From contig NZ_KB893206.1 of NCBI RefSeq assembly GCF_000374025.1, positions 215,966 to 279,965 of the forward strand: 64,000 nt of DNA. The letters run 5' to 3'. The stretch is from Spirosoma panaciterrae DSM 21099. GTDB taxonomy: Bacteria > Bacteroidota > Bacteroidia > Cytophagales > Spirosomataceae. The translations under genes were made by a program, and so were the position numbers. Positions 33,001 through 41,136 of the stretch are shown one piece after another (the stretch's first letter is position 1; the number at the start of each line of letters is the position of its first letter). Below the pieces are notes generated by a model. That model did no database searches. It saw only the letters and a list, made by a program, of their open reading frames with translations, and was not told the DNA's origin.

Positions 33001-33085
33001 CCTAAATCCCTCCTCTGAAATCAGGGGAGGGACTTTACTAATTTCTGTTTTAAGCACCTTCTCTGAAGTTCAGGGGAGGGGTTGT
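33001..33085. repeat. CCTAAATCCC...AGGGACTT palindromic repeat
   Basis: CCTAAATCCCTCCTCTGA pairs partly with TCAGGGGAGGGACTTT, and a second half (CCTTCTCTGAAGTTC, CAGGGGAGGGG) follows. It resembles the element at 63387-63452 in its CCTAAATCCC and GGGACTT blocks. It lies between the receptor and phosphatase genes. Confidence 0.6.
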
Positions 33086-33126
33086 TAAAATCGCAATCGC
33101 TCCAGATAATCGTTTTCCTATTTTTT

Positions 33127-34779
33127 ATGATCCGGTTCGCGTTTCTTTTTTGTCTGATTCCAGCCTGTTTGATAGCTCAGCCTGTCAGCCCGATGTCAAA
33201 GGCTTCAACTAGCCCCCAGTTAATTACGCGACCTAAACTGGTGGTTGGCGTAGTTGTCGATCAAATGCGTTACGACTATTGGTATCGCTATTACAATAAA
33301 TATACTGACGGTGGTTTTAAACGGCTGCTGCGTGAGGGGTTTACGTGCCGGGATCACCATTATCACTATGCCCTCACGGTTACAGCAGCGGGGCATGCTT
33401 CGGTCTACACCGGATCGCAGCCCGCTATGCATGGTATTGTTGGGAATGAGTGGTACGATCAGCGATCGGGCAGACGAGTGTATTGCGTAGAAGACAGTAC
33501 GGTAAAAGCCGTAGGGACTACCAATGCCGGAGCGGGAAGCATGTCGCCTAAAAACCTGATGGTCAGTACGATTACCGATCAGTTACGGATCGCTACCAAC
33601 TACCAGTCCAAAACCATTGGTATTGCGCTCAAAGATCGGGGGGCAATTTTACCCGCTGGTCATACGGCCAACGGCGCATACTGGTTTGATAGCAAGACAG
33701 GCAACTGGATTACCAGCTCATTCTATCGCACCGAACTACCCCAATGGGTAAGTGCCTATAACAGCAAAAAACGACCGGCCGAATTGATGAAGTCGGGCTG
33801 GCAAACCCTGCTGCCGATCGAGCAGTATACCGAGAGTACGGCCGACGACCAGCGGTATGAGTATAAACTGCCGGGCGCACAAAAGTCGGTGTTCCCCTAC
33901 GATTTGGCCGGGCAGTCGGGAGATGTGTTTGGGATTATAGCCAGCACCCCGCATGGCAATACGATTACGAAAGAAATAGCCCTTGAAGCCTTGACGCATG
34001 AAAACCTGGGTAAGGGTGAGGCAACCGATTTTCTGGCGATTAGTTTTTCAACGCCTGATTACGTTGGCCATGCTTTCGGCCCGAATTCGGTAGAAGAAGA
34101 GGATATTTATCTCCGGCTCGACCGCGATCTGGCCGATCTGCTGACGGCTCTGGATGGTTGGGTTGGTAAAGGGAACTATCTGTTTTTTTTAACCGCCGAC
34201 CACGGGGTAATGGATGTGGTCGATTTGTGGAAAGACCATCATCTGCCTGCGGGTCGACTGAATATTGGGGCGATCAATACGGCGATTAAAGCCGCCCTGA
34301 CTACCGCGTTTGGCGACGGTGATTATATCCGTACATCGGACAATTATCAGTTTTACCTGAATCATGATGTGTTGCGCGCAAAGAAGATTACCGTACAGGA
34401 TGTCTGCCAGGTTATGCGCGACGTTACACGAAATACAGACGGGGTCGCCAATGTTGTTAACCTACATGAACTGGGAACCGCCAGTCTTAACGATTATCAG
34501 TTGACCCTCTACAAAAATGGAACGCATGCCAAGCGTAGCGGAGATATTCAGCTTGTGATCGAACCGGGGTGGATGGCGGGTTCGATTGCAGCAAGTCACG
34601 GTGGGCCTTATGCCTACGATACGCACATTCCGCTGTTGTTTTATGGGTGGGGGGTTAAGCCGGGCGAAACGTTTGCGCGTACGTCTGTGGCCGATACGGC
34701 TCCTACCCTGGCCGCTTTGCTTAAAATTCTGGAGCCGAATGGCAGTGTGGGCAAGGTTATAGGAACGCTGATCAAATAA
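33127..34779 (+). CDS. PafA-type alkaline phosphatase
   Basis: The product is about 550 residues from ATG 33127 (M-I-R-F-A-F-L-F-C, signal peptide cut after L-I-A-Q); the frame upstream to 33082 lacks a better start. The core reads K-L-V-V-G-V-V-V-D-Q-M-R-Y-D-Y, L-T-V-T-A-A-G-H-A-S (Thr nucleophile as in PafA), G-N-E-W-Y-D and A-L-K-D-R-G-A-I-L-P-A-G-H with the Lys and Arg that bind phosphate in PafA. Metal ligands are in F-S-T-P-D-Y-V-G-H and T-A-D-H-G. It is a periplasmic or secreted two-zinc phosphomonoesterase with broad specificity. Confidence 0.9.
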   Translation: MIRFAFLFCLIPACLIAQPVSPMSKASTSPQLITRPKLVVGVVVDQMRYDYWYRYYNKYTDGGFKRLLREGFTCRDHHYHYALTVTAAGHASVYTGSQPAMHGIVGNEWYDQRSGRRVYCVEDSTVKAVGTTNAGAGSMSPKNLMVSTITDQLRIATNYQSKTIGIALKDRGAILPAGHTANGAYWFDSKTGNWITSSFYRTELPQWVSAYNSKKRPAELMKSGWQTLLPIEQYTESTADDQRYEYKLPGAQKSVFPYDLAGQSGDVFGIIASTPHGNTITKEIALEALTHENLGKGEATDFLAISFSTPDYVGHAFGPNSVEEEDIYLRLDRDLADLLTALDGWVGKGNYLFFLTADHGVMDVVDLWKDHHLPAGRLNIGAINTAIKAALTTAFGDGDYIRTSDNYQFYLNHDVLRAKKITVQDVCQVMRDVTRNTDGVANVVNLHELGTASLNDYQLTLYKNGTHAKRSGDIQLVIEPGWMAGSIAASHGGPYAYDTHIPLLFYGWGVKPGETFARTSVADTAPTLAALLKILEPNGSVGKVIGTLIK

Positions 34780-34810
34780 CTTCCCAACTGTGACCAGATG
34801 GGCCGAGCAT

Positions 34811-34846
34811 GAAAAAAGCCCTTGCTGTTTTGCAGGGGCTTTTTTC
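34811..34846. terminator. Bidirectional terminator between pafA-like and sufB
   Basis: GAAAAAAGCCCTTGC at 34811-34825 pairs with GCAGGGGCTTTTTTC at 34832-34846 with one wobble, giving T-runs on both strands between convergent genes. Confidence 0.85.
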
Positions 34847-34865
34847 ATATAGCGATTTCTGTTTA

Positions 34866-36344
34866 TTACCCAACGCTGCCTTCCAGGCTAATGGCGAGTA
34901 GTTTTTGGGCTTCAACGGCAAACTCCATTGGCAACTGATTCAGCACTTCTTTGGCGTACCCGTTGATAATCAGGGCTACCGCCTGTTCGGTTGGAATGCC
35001 GCGCTGGTTGCAGTAAAACAACTGATCTTCACCAATTTTTGACGTTGTCGCTTCGTGCTCGACGGTGGCTGTTGGATTTTTTACTTCCAGATACGGGAAC
35101 GTGTGTGCTCCGCATTTATCACCCAGCAACAACGAGTCACATTGCGAGTAGTTACGGGCATTTTCGGCACGCTTCATCACCTCCACCAGACCCCGGTACG
35201 AATTCTGGCTTTTACCCGCCGAAATCCCTTTCGATACGATCCGGCTTTTGGTGTTTTTACCAATGTGGATCATTTTGGTCCCCGTGTCGGCCTGCTGCAT
35301 GTTGTTGGTAACGGCCACCGAATAGAACTCACCGATGGAGTTATCGCCTTTCAGAATGACCGAGGGGTATTTCCAGGTGATGGCCGAACCCGTTTCAACC
35401 TGCGTCCACGAAATTTTGGCGTTCGGGCCATCGCAGATACCGCGTTTGGTTACGAAGTTGTAAATACCACCTTTCCCGTCTTTATCGCCCGGATACCAGT
35501 TCTGTACGGTCGAGTATTTGATTTCGGCATCGGCATGGGCAATCAGTTCAACGACAGCCGCATGGAGCTGATTTTCGTCGCGCATTGGGGCTGTACAGCC
35601 TTCCAGATAGCTCACGTACGAACCCTCGTCGGCAATGATCAGCGTCCGTTCGAACTGCCCCGTTCCGGCTGCATTGATGCGGAAATAGGTCGACAGCTCC
35701 ATTGGACAACGAACACCTTTCGGAATGTAGCAGAAAGATCCATCGGTAAAGACGGCTGCGTTCAGAGCGGCAAAGTAATTGTCTTTGGCAGGAACCACCG
35801 ATCCCAGGTATTTTTTGACCAGTTCGGGGTGTTCATGTACGGCTTCGGTGATCGAGCAGAAAATAATTCCCCGTTCGGCCAGATCTTTTTTGAAGGTCGT
35901 TGCTACCGACACAGAGTCCATGACAGCATCGACCGCTACGCGTGGCCGATCGCCCTGGGGCTCATCGACAACCCCCGCCAGCCGTTTCTGTTCGCTCAGC
36001 GAAATACCGAGCCGATTGAAGGTGTCCAGTAATTCGGGATCGATTTCGTCGAGCGAATTAACGGTTTTCTTTTGCTTGGGAGCAGAGTAATACTTGATCG
36101 CCTGATAGTCGATTTTGGGATAATGAACATTAGGCCAGGTAGGCTCCGTCATTTCCTGCCACATCCGAAATGCTTTCAACCGACTTTCGAGCAGCCACTC
36201 AGGTTCCTGTTTCTTCGCAGAAATAAAACGGATAATATCGTCATCAAGACCTGGAGGGGCTTCATCGGCCTCAATCAACGTCTCGAATCCATACTTATAC
36301 TCGGCGTTGGTAATACTCTCTAAAATTTCAACGTCCTTGCTCAT
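34866..36344 (-). CDS. sufB: Fe-S cluster assembly scaffold protein SufB
   Basis: The 492-residue product has the SufB signatures Y-I-P-K-G-V-R-C-P-M-E-L-S-T-Y-F-R-I, Y-L-E-G-C-T-A-P, C-D-S-L-L-L-G-D-K-C-G-A-H-T-F-P and the closing N-Q-R-G-I-P-T-E-Q-A. It forms the SufBC2D complex that builds Fe-S clusters. In this phylum sufB is usually the head of sufBCDS, but here its 3' end meets a terminator and a convergent gene, so sufC, sufD and sufS are not downstream of it. An isolated sufB would be notable if the rest of the operon is elsewhere. Confidence 0.95.
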   Translation of the reverse strand: MSKDVEILESITNAEYKYGFETLIEADEAPPGLDDDIIRFISAKKQEPEWLLESRLKAFRMWQEMTEPTWPNVHYPKIDYQAIKYYSAPKQKKTVNSLDEIDPELLDTFNRLGISLSEQKRLAGVVDEPQGDRPRVAVDAVMDSVSVATTFKKDLAERGIIFCSITEAVHEHPELVKKYLGSVVPAKDNYFAALNAAVFTDGSFCYIPKGVRCPMELSTYFRINAAGTGQFERTLIIADEGSYVSYLEGCTAPMRDENQLHAAVVELIAHADAEIKYSTVQNWYPGDKDGKGGIYNFVTKRGICDGPNAKISWTQVETGSAITWKYPSVILKGDNSIGEFYSVAVTNNMQQADTGTKMIHIGKNTKSRIVSKGISAGKSQNSYRGLVEVMKRAENARNYSQCDSLLLGDKCGAHTFPYLEVKNPTATVEHEATTSKIGEDQLFYCNQRGIPTEQAVALIINGYAKEVLNQLPMEFAVEAQKLLAISLEGSVG

Positions 36345-36488
36345 AGTCTCGGTTAATTGACTGGTAGAAAGAACCAGTGCAATGTATTTTTAACAATTTG
36401 CCGGATAGGTACGTTCCGGGCAGGCTGGACAAATATCGGAAACTTTCCGTTATTTCAGGTCTATTTTCTACCAATAGCCTATCTGCTT

Positions 36489-36640
36489 ATGGCTGTTTCC
36501 AAATCCCGTTTCAACATTGAACGGCTCCTCGGCATCTCAGCAACGTTTTGAGTGCCGATACCTGGCTGCAGAGTGTGCTGAATACCTCAATAGGCTGGTT
36601 TCATAAAACCGACATCACCTCACAATCAGACGATCTATAA
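36489..36640 (+). pseudogene. Possible frameshifted small gene
   Basis: ATG 36489 reads V-S-K-S-R-F-N-I-E-R-L-L-G-I-S and stops at 36549-36551. In a shifted frame from 36542 the sequence continues as N-V-L-S-A-D-T-W-L-Q-S-V-L-N to TAA at 36638. Joined, they give a plausible ~50-residue protein with one frameshift. No family is recognised. The rest of the 357-bp gap between sufB and the lipoprotein gene holds no gene that I can see. Confidence 0.25.
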
Positions 36641-36645
36641 AAAAA

Positions 36646-36681
36646 CACCCATGCCCTTACAGATTCGTAGAGGCATGGGTG
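36646..36681 (-). terminator. Terminator of the lipoprotein gene
   Basis: CACCCATGCC at 36646-36655 pairs with GGCATGGGTG at 36672-36681, and a run of A at 36640-36645 (T-run on the minus strand) follows. It lies 21 nt beyond the lipoprotein stop codon. Confidence 0.75.
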
Positions 36682-36702
36682 ACAATTGAATAGAAATGGG
36701 TA

Positions 36703-37407
36703 CTACTGGAACAGCACATTTACTTTGCTGTAATACAGGGTTGTTAGGCCTTCAAAACCCGAATCCGTGCCGATGAGCAGCCAGAGTTCTCCTTTGTCGT
36801 TGGTGGTTACGCTGAAAGGCTTATCGGCATTCGTACGGGTAATGAGCGAGTAGCCTTCTTTGTCGTCGGTGGTAGCGATATTGCCCAACCGAATGGCATC
36901 TTTCCCATCATTATTCTGCGCACCCTTATCGAGGTTGAGCGAATAGAAATCGTCCTTCAACACACTTACAGGTTCAACCACAGAAGCTCCGGCTTTGAGG
37001 AAGACACTGCTTCCCGGCGATCCCCCAATGCCAATTGAGTTTTCGCCATACTGGGAGGCTAGTTCAATAGTGAACACCAGCTTATACTCCTTGTTGGGCT
37101 GTAAACCAACCACTTTCTTTTTGATGAACATGAAAGCATCATCACTCCGATTCATGCTCGATAGCATAAGCGATTTACGAGTCGTATCCAACGGGGCAGG
37201 CAGCCCTTTCCACGCTGCTTTAAACTCCATGCTGTTTTCCTGCGCCTTTCCAAAATCTGTAATCCCGGCCGACCATCCATCCGAGCCAGCCTGAAACGAG
37301 GATTGATACGGCAGTCCGGGCTGGAGGGGTACGTTGTCCTGATTACAAGCTGAAAAGGTGAATAAACTGCCTGCCAAAACGGCGATTACCATGAACGTTG
37401 ATTGCAT
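36703..37407 (-). CDS. Predicted lipoprotein, unknown function
   Basis: The 234-residue product has a lipoprotein signal (V-L-A-G-S-L-F-T-F-S-A-C, lipid Cys about residue 21). The mature part looks like one beta-rich domain (W-S-A-G-I-T-D-F-G, L-V-F-T-I-E-L-A-S-Q-Y-G, L-W-L-L-I-G-T-D-S-G-F-E-G), a jelly-roll-type pattern such as carbohydrate-binding modules have. I recognise no named family. It has its own terminator, and a 66-bp gap separates it from the DoxX gene upstream. Confidence 0.7.
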   Translation of the reverse strand: MQSTFMVIAVLAGSLFTFSACNQDNVPLQPGLPYQSSFQAGSDGWSAGITDFGKAQENSMEFKAAWKGLPAPLDTTRKSLMLSSMNRSDDAFMFIKKKVVGLQPNKEYKLVFTIELASQYGENSIGIGGSPGSSVFLKAGASVVEPVSVLKDDFYSLNLDKGAQNNDGKDAIRLGNIATTDDKEGYSLITRTNADKPFSVTTNDKGELWLLIGTDSGFEGLTTLYYSKVNVLFQ

Positions 37408-37473
37408 TATACACTTGGTTTGTTTCGTTTACAGACTCCCCAAGCTGAACGACCGTTGTAATGGTTTTAGGAA

Positions 37474-37863
37474 TTAACGGAATCGGTTTGGCCCAGATTC
37501 TTCCAAGCCACTGAGCGCTAGGTAGAAAGCAATGATATAAATTAATTGATTTCCGGCCGTAGTCCAATCTTCTTTCAGGGTAGTACCGAACAGGAGGGCA
37601 CTGACCGTCAATCCGCCCAAAAAATAGCCCCATTTACCGATCTGACCACCGACCAGGATCAAAATACCAACCGTCAGTTCAACAAAGGGCAGGGTATACA
37701 GAAAGGCTTTTGTGAGTAAAGAGGGCAGCATTGTATTTGCAAAACCAGCCTCCGTTTTCGCCACAAATGCGCCTAGCTTGGGAATGCGTACAAGGCCATG
37801 CATGAGCATGTTAATCCCCAGGCCGAGCCGGATAACGAGATGAGCTAACGCTTTGGCATTCAT
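37474..37863 (-). CDS. DoxX family membrane protein
   Basis: The 129-residue product has four hydrophobic helices: L-V-I-R-L-G-L-G-I-N-M-L-M-H-G-L near the start, F-V-E-L-T-V-G-I-L-I-L-V-G-G, Y-F-L-G-G-L-T-V-S-A-L-L-F-G, and I-Y-I-I-A-F-Y-L-A-L. This is the DoxX/SURF4 pattern. DoxX proteins are inner membrane proteins linked to redox stress or quinone chemistry in a few cases, with no general function. The start overlaps the stop of the upstream acidic-protein gene by four bases (ATGA), so it is co-translated with it. Confidence 0.88.
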   Translation of the reverse strand: MNAKALAHLVIRLGLGINMLMHGLVRIPKLGAFVAKTEAGFANTMLPSLLTKAFLYTLPFVELTVGILILVGGQIGKWGYFLGGLTVSALLFGTTLKEDWTTAGNQLIYIIAFYLALSGLEESGPNRFR

Positions 37864-38111
37864 TCTTCATTCTCCAGTTCAACCTCGCCCTTTTCTACGG
37901 TTTCTTCTGCCAGCAGATCGTCGTTTATGCCCGGGTCTCCATCTGGGTCGGCCACTTCGGCTTTCTCTGGTTCGGGACCTGATGCGGTGATGGCCCGTAA
38001 TGGGCTATCCTGAGGAACGCCCGTGTTCGACGCTTCGCTTTGCGCCAGTACCTGCACAACGCCCTGATTGTCGTCGTCGGCAGGATTATATGTGTTGTTA
38101 TTTGTATTCAT
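37860..38111 (-). CDS. Small acidic protein coupled to DoxX
   Basis: The 83-residue product is rich in Asp, Glu, Asn and Pro (A-D-P-D-G-D-P-G-I-N-D-D-L-L near the C-terminus, ending L-E-N-E-E), with no signal peptide or hydrophobic core. It is probably disordered. It overlaps the DoxX start by four bases and lies 57 bp after another small acidic gene that shares a D-G-D-P block. The function is unknown. Confidence 0.65.
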   Translation of the reverse strand: MNTNNNTYNPADDDNQGVVQVLAQSEASNTGVPQDSPLRAITASGPEPEKAEVADPDGDPGINDDLLAEETVEKGEVELENEE

Positions 38112-38168
38112 CGAATGATTGGTTCGTATCGTCTTAAGAACTTCTGGATACTTTTCAGGACGTGTTGG

Positions 38169-38426
38169 TTAGGAGCCCGAACGTGTCACATGGCCACCTA
38201 AGGCATAATTGTCGTCCTGATGATGATCATGTTCACCCGTTGGATCCCCATCTTCATCGAGGGGTTCATCGTATAATTCCTCGTCGGCCCCGTTTTCATC
38301 CACCTCATCTTTCTCGTCGACGGCGGGGTCATTCTGGTTTCGGAAAATGTCAGGGTCAATCCGGTCGATTCGGGAGCCAATGACGCCTGTGTCCGTTGCG
38401 ACGGGATAATCGAATATCGTTTTCAT
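38169..38426 (-). CDS. Small acidic protein, His/Asp-rich
   Basis: The 85-residue product begins M-K-T-I-F-D-Y-P-V-A-T-D-T-G and has a strongly acidic middle (D-E-K-D-E-V-D-E-N-G-A-D-E-E) followed by D-E-D-G-D-P-T-G-E-H-D-H-H-Q-D-D. Charge and His content could bind metal ions, but no known motif is present. It is the first gene of a minus-strand group of two acidic proteins and DoxX. A -7-like TAACCTTTCG occurs upstream. The function is unknown. Confidence 0.65.
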   Translation of the reverse strand: MKTIFDYPVATDTGVIGSRIDRIDPDIFRNQNDPAVDEKDEVDENGADEELYDEPLDEDGDPTGEHDHHQDDNYALGGHVTRSGS

Positions 38427-38547
38427 ACGGTTGAGTTGTTGGTTTTCATAGGGATAACCCGGTAGAATGCCGAAAGGTTAGGCTTATTGGCCTGTTCCTG
38501 ATGAAGATAATCATCTTATGAGCGAGATAACCAACGGTGTTGCCTGT

Positions 38548-39342
38548 ATGAAATCACTACTTCTGTCTGTTTGTTTGCTAATCGCTGTACTGGGCCAGGC
38601 TCAATCGAATCGGGAGCCGCTCTTTACCTCGTTCGATGGTACAAAAATCCACTACGATATTCTGGGTGAAGGCAAGCCGGTTGTACTCATACATGGCTTT
38701 ATCAGCACCAGCGAAAGCTGGAAACGGTCGGCGGTACGGCAGACCCTGGCCGATGCCGGTTTTAAAGTGGTGACGCTCGATTTACGGGGCAATGGCCTGT
38801 CCGACAAGCCCCATGCAGCCGAAGCCTACCGCGATAACACCGAGTTGAAGGATGTGATGGCGTTGATGAAGCACCTCGGTTTGAAGAACTATGATGTAGT
38901 AGGCTATTCACGTGGAGCCATCCTGACGGCCAAATTGCTGACGATGGATAAACAGGTGCGCCGGGCGGTTATGGGAGGCATCAGTGTCGATTTTTCGGAC
39001 CCCAACTGGATTCGACGTCGGAATTTCTTCGAAGCCTTAACGAAGCCCGGAAGCCACCCTGAACTGCAACCCGCCGTCGATAATGCCAAGAAAGCCGGGG
39101 CCGATACGGTGGTACTGGCGCGTTTACAGGAGTTTCAACCTGTAACTACCAAAGCCGAGCTGGCGAAAATCAGGATTCCGGTATTGGTCGTGAACGGGGA
39201 TCAGGATATGGACAATGGTGATCCGCAAACGCTGGTCGATGCCATTCCGGGTTCACGGCTGGTCATTGTACCGGGAAATCACGGCGGTGCCATGCGGACG
39301 CCCGAATTCGCCAAAGCTGTAGTCGAGTTTCTGACGAAATAA
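38548..39342 (+). CDS. Secreted alpha/beta hydrolase
   Basis: The product is about 264 residues from ATG 38548 (signal peptide M-K-S-L-L-L-S-V-C-L-L, cut after L-G-Q-A-Q); the upstream start at 38518 would hide this signal. It shows H-G-F-I-S-T-S-E-S-W (oxyanion region), the nucleophile elbow V-G-Y-S-R-G-A, a catalytic Asp in V-N-G-D-Q-D-M-D, and His in V-P-G-N-H-G-G. It is thus a complete Ser-Asp-His hydrolase of the esterase/lipase type, exported to the periplasm. The substrate is unknown. Confidence 0.87.
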   Translation: MKSLLLSVCLLIAVLGQAQSNREPLFTSFDGTKIHYDILGEGKPVVLIHGFISTSESWKRSAVRQTLADAGFKVVTLDLRGNGLSDKPHAAEAYRDNTELKDVMALMKHLGLKNYDVVGYSRGAILTAKLLTMDKQVRRAVMGGISVDFSDPNWIRRRNFFEALTKPGSHPELQPAVDNAKKAGADTVVLARLQEFQPVTTKAELAKIRIPVLVVNGDQDMDNGDPQTLVDAIPGSRLVIVPGNHGGAMRTPEFAKAVVEFLTK

Positions 39343-39407
39343 TCATTAAGCGTTTTCAACAGGTTACAGTCTCGGTTCGTTTTACCGATCGGTCAAGGAT
39401 ACTCACT

Positions 39408-40334
39408 ATGAAAGCTACCACGCTGCTTAGCTTACTATTTATTGTTCCGGGTTTTGTCTGTGCGCAGAAAACCGGAACAACATTTCGCAATACAAAAGAT
39501 AGCTCTGCCAACTATTATGTAACGGTTGAGCCTGTTGGAACCCCCAAAGGGCTTTTAGTTCTTCTGCCCGGTTTTGGTGAGCTGCCCGAGTCTGCCTATG
39601 TTGAAACAGAGTTGCCAAAAGAAGCTACGCAACGGGGACTTGTAACGGCTATTATTACACTCCAACAAGGCTGGCAATCCTTTTACATTGATGAGGCTTC
39701 TCAACAGACCATAGGTGAGGTAATCAGAGAAATCCAGGACCGCTACAAACTCGCAGGGAAAAAGCTTTATCTGGGTGGTTTCTCGTTAGGCGGAAGCGGT
39801 GCCGTTCGGTACGCCGAACGCGCTAGTGCTCATGCTGCTTTACCTAAACCGAATGCGGTGTTTGCAGGTGATCCACCGCTGGATTTTGTGCGATTTTATG
39901 AGGCTGCCTTGCACCAGCGGAAATACGGTAAAGTAGCTGTAGCCGTCAATGAAGCCAGTTTTCTGATAGATCGGATGGACAAAGAATTTGGCGGACCGCC
40001 AACCCGAAAATTTTCGCAGTATGTTGCCTTAGCTCCCTATTGCCGTGCCGATACCATGAATAGCAACGCTGATCTGTTAAAAAATATGCCCATCAGACTG
40101 ATTAGTGAGCCTGATCTGGTCTGGCAACTAACAGAACGGAATCGGGATTTGTATGATTTGAATACGATTGACTGTGTTGGCCTGATCAATTATCTACGAA
40201 CCACTGGAAATATGAACGCCGTTTTTGTGCCCACATCCGGCAAAGGCTATCGAAAACAACAAAAAAACAGAAACCCGCATTCATGGTCTATCATTGATCC
40301 AAAGGAAACGTTGGACTGGCTGATGCATTTCTGA
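39408..40334 (+). CDS. Secreted alpha/beta hydrolase-fold protein
   Basis: The 308-residue product has a signal peptide cut near V-C-A-Q, a strand L-L-V-L-L-P-G-F-G-E and the elbow L-G-G-F-S-L-G-G-S-G-A-V-R. Later D-L-V-W-Q-L and a C-terminal N-P-H-S-W could supply the Asp and His of a triad. It follows another secreted hydrolase by 65 bp on the same strand, so the pair may share a transcript. The sequence is distant from its neighbour. The substrate is unknown. Confidence 0.75.
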   Translation: MKATTLLSLLFIVPGFVCAQKTGTTFRNTKDSSANYYVTVEPVGTPKGLLVLLPGFGELPESAYVETELPKEATQRGLVTAIITLQQGWQSFYIDEASQQTIGEVIREIQDRYKLAGKKLYLGGFSLGGSGAVRYAERASAHAALPKPNAVFAGDPPLDFVRFYEAALHQRKYGKVAVAVNEASFLIDRMDKEFGGPPTRKFSQYVALAPYCRADTMNSNADLLKNMPIRLISEPDLVWQLTERNRDLYDLNTIDCVGLINYLRTTGNMNAVFVPTSGKGYRKQQKNRNPHSWSIIDPKETLDWLMHF

Positions 40335-40357
40335 TGGCCTCCAATCAACTTGTTGAT

Positions 40358-41002
40358 TCACAAGCCGTCGATTTGCAGCAGCTCGTTCGGATTGGGGCAA
40401 ATAGCCAGGAATTTCGCCCGATCAGCTACTGAGCACACACCGGGGAAATCCCCTTTCAGCCCCAGCATGTCGGTCATGAGTTGAAAATGCAGGTGCGGGG
40501 GCCAGTCGCCGTTTTCGGGGTAGGGGCCTATCTCGCCCAGTTTATCACCAGCATTAAACGATTTCCCTTCATACAACCCTTCCAGCGATTGGCGGGTCAT
40601 ATGCCCGTAGAGAGTGTAAAGCGGCCCAGAAGCCAGATCATGGTGCTCCAGAATGATCGTCGGCCCATAATCGCCAAAATGAGCATTGTCCTGAAAACTA
40701 TGAACGATACCGTCCAACGGGGCAAAAACGGGTGTACCGGCATTCGCCCAAAGGTCGATACCAAGGTGAATCTCGCGGGGTTCGGCTTCAGCATCGTTAA
40801 AATGAGGACTCCGACGGTAAATGACCCGGTGTTCATTATAACCGCCTACACCGACCTGAACACCAGCGGCTTTCAGTTTACTAAAAACGTAGTCGGTAAA
40901 AACAGCTGTATCGGTTAAATTGAGGCTGGCAAGATCGGGATTGGTAGCGGAGAAGTCGAGAATCAAATACGGGTCTTTCCGGAAGTCGAAGGGAAGAAGC
41001 AT
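40358..41002 (-). CDS. M23-family metallopeptidase-like protein
   Basis: The 214-residue product has the LytM zinc motif: H-L-G-I-D-L-W-A (first His and Asp), V-H-S-F near the middle, L-Y-G-H-M-T, and P-P-H-L-H-F-Q-L near the end. The family cuts glycyl or DD-peptide bonds in peptidoglycan. No signal peptide is seen at the start (M-L-L-P-F-D-F-R-K-D), so either it is exported otherwise or it stays in the cytoplasm, which would be odd for a cell-wall enzyme. It is convergent with the hydrolase gene, and a small inverted repeat (AATCAAC...GTTGATT, 40343-40358) lies between them. Confidence 0.82.
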   Translation of the reverse strand: MLLPFDFRKDPYLILDFSATNPDLASLNLTDTAVFTDYVFSKLKAAGVQVGVGGYNEHRVIYRRSPHFNDAEAEPREIHLGIDLWANAGTPVFAPLDGIVHSFQDNAHFGDYGPTIILEHHDLASGPLYTLYGHMTRQSLEGLYEGKSFNAGDKLGEIGPYPENGDWPPHLHFQLMTDMLGLKGDFPGVCSVADRAKFLAICPNPNELLQIDGL

Positions 41003-41136
41003 GCTGGAATCCAGTAAGAGACGGCAACGAAGAAAACAATGACGAAACGTTGGCTCAAAATAGGGTAAGTTGGTCTGTTGACCAACGATTCATCAGCAGA
41101 AAATCGTTCTTTTTACCTAAAAAGCCTGTTCAATAC

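Noticed and set aside
37343..37633. 96-residue minus-strand frame between lipoprotein and DoxX genes
   Set aside because: It overlaps the end of DoxX and the start of the lipoprotein gene in a different frame and shows no protein-like pattern.
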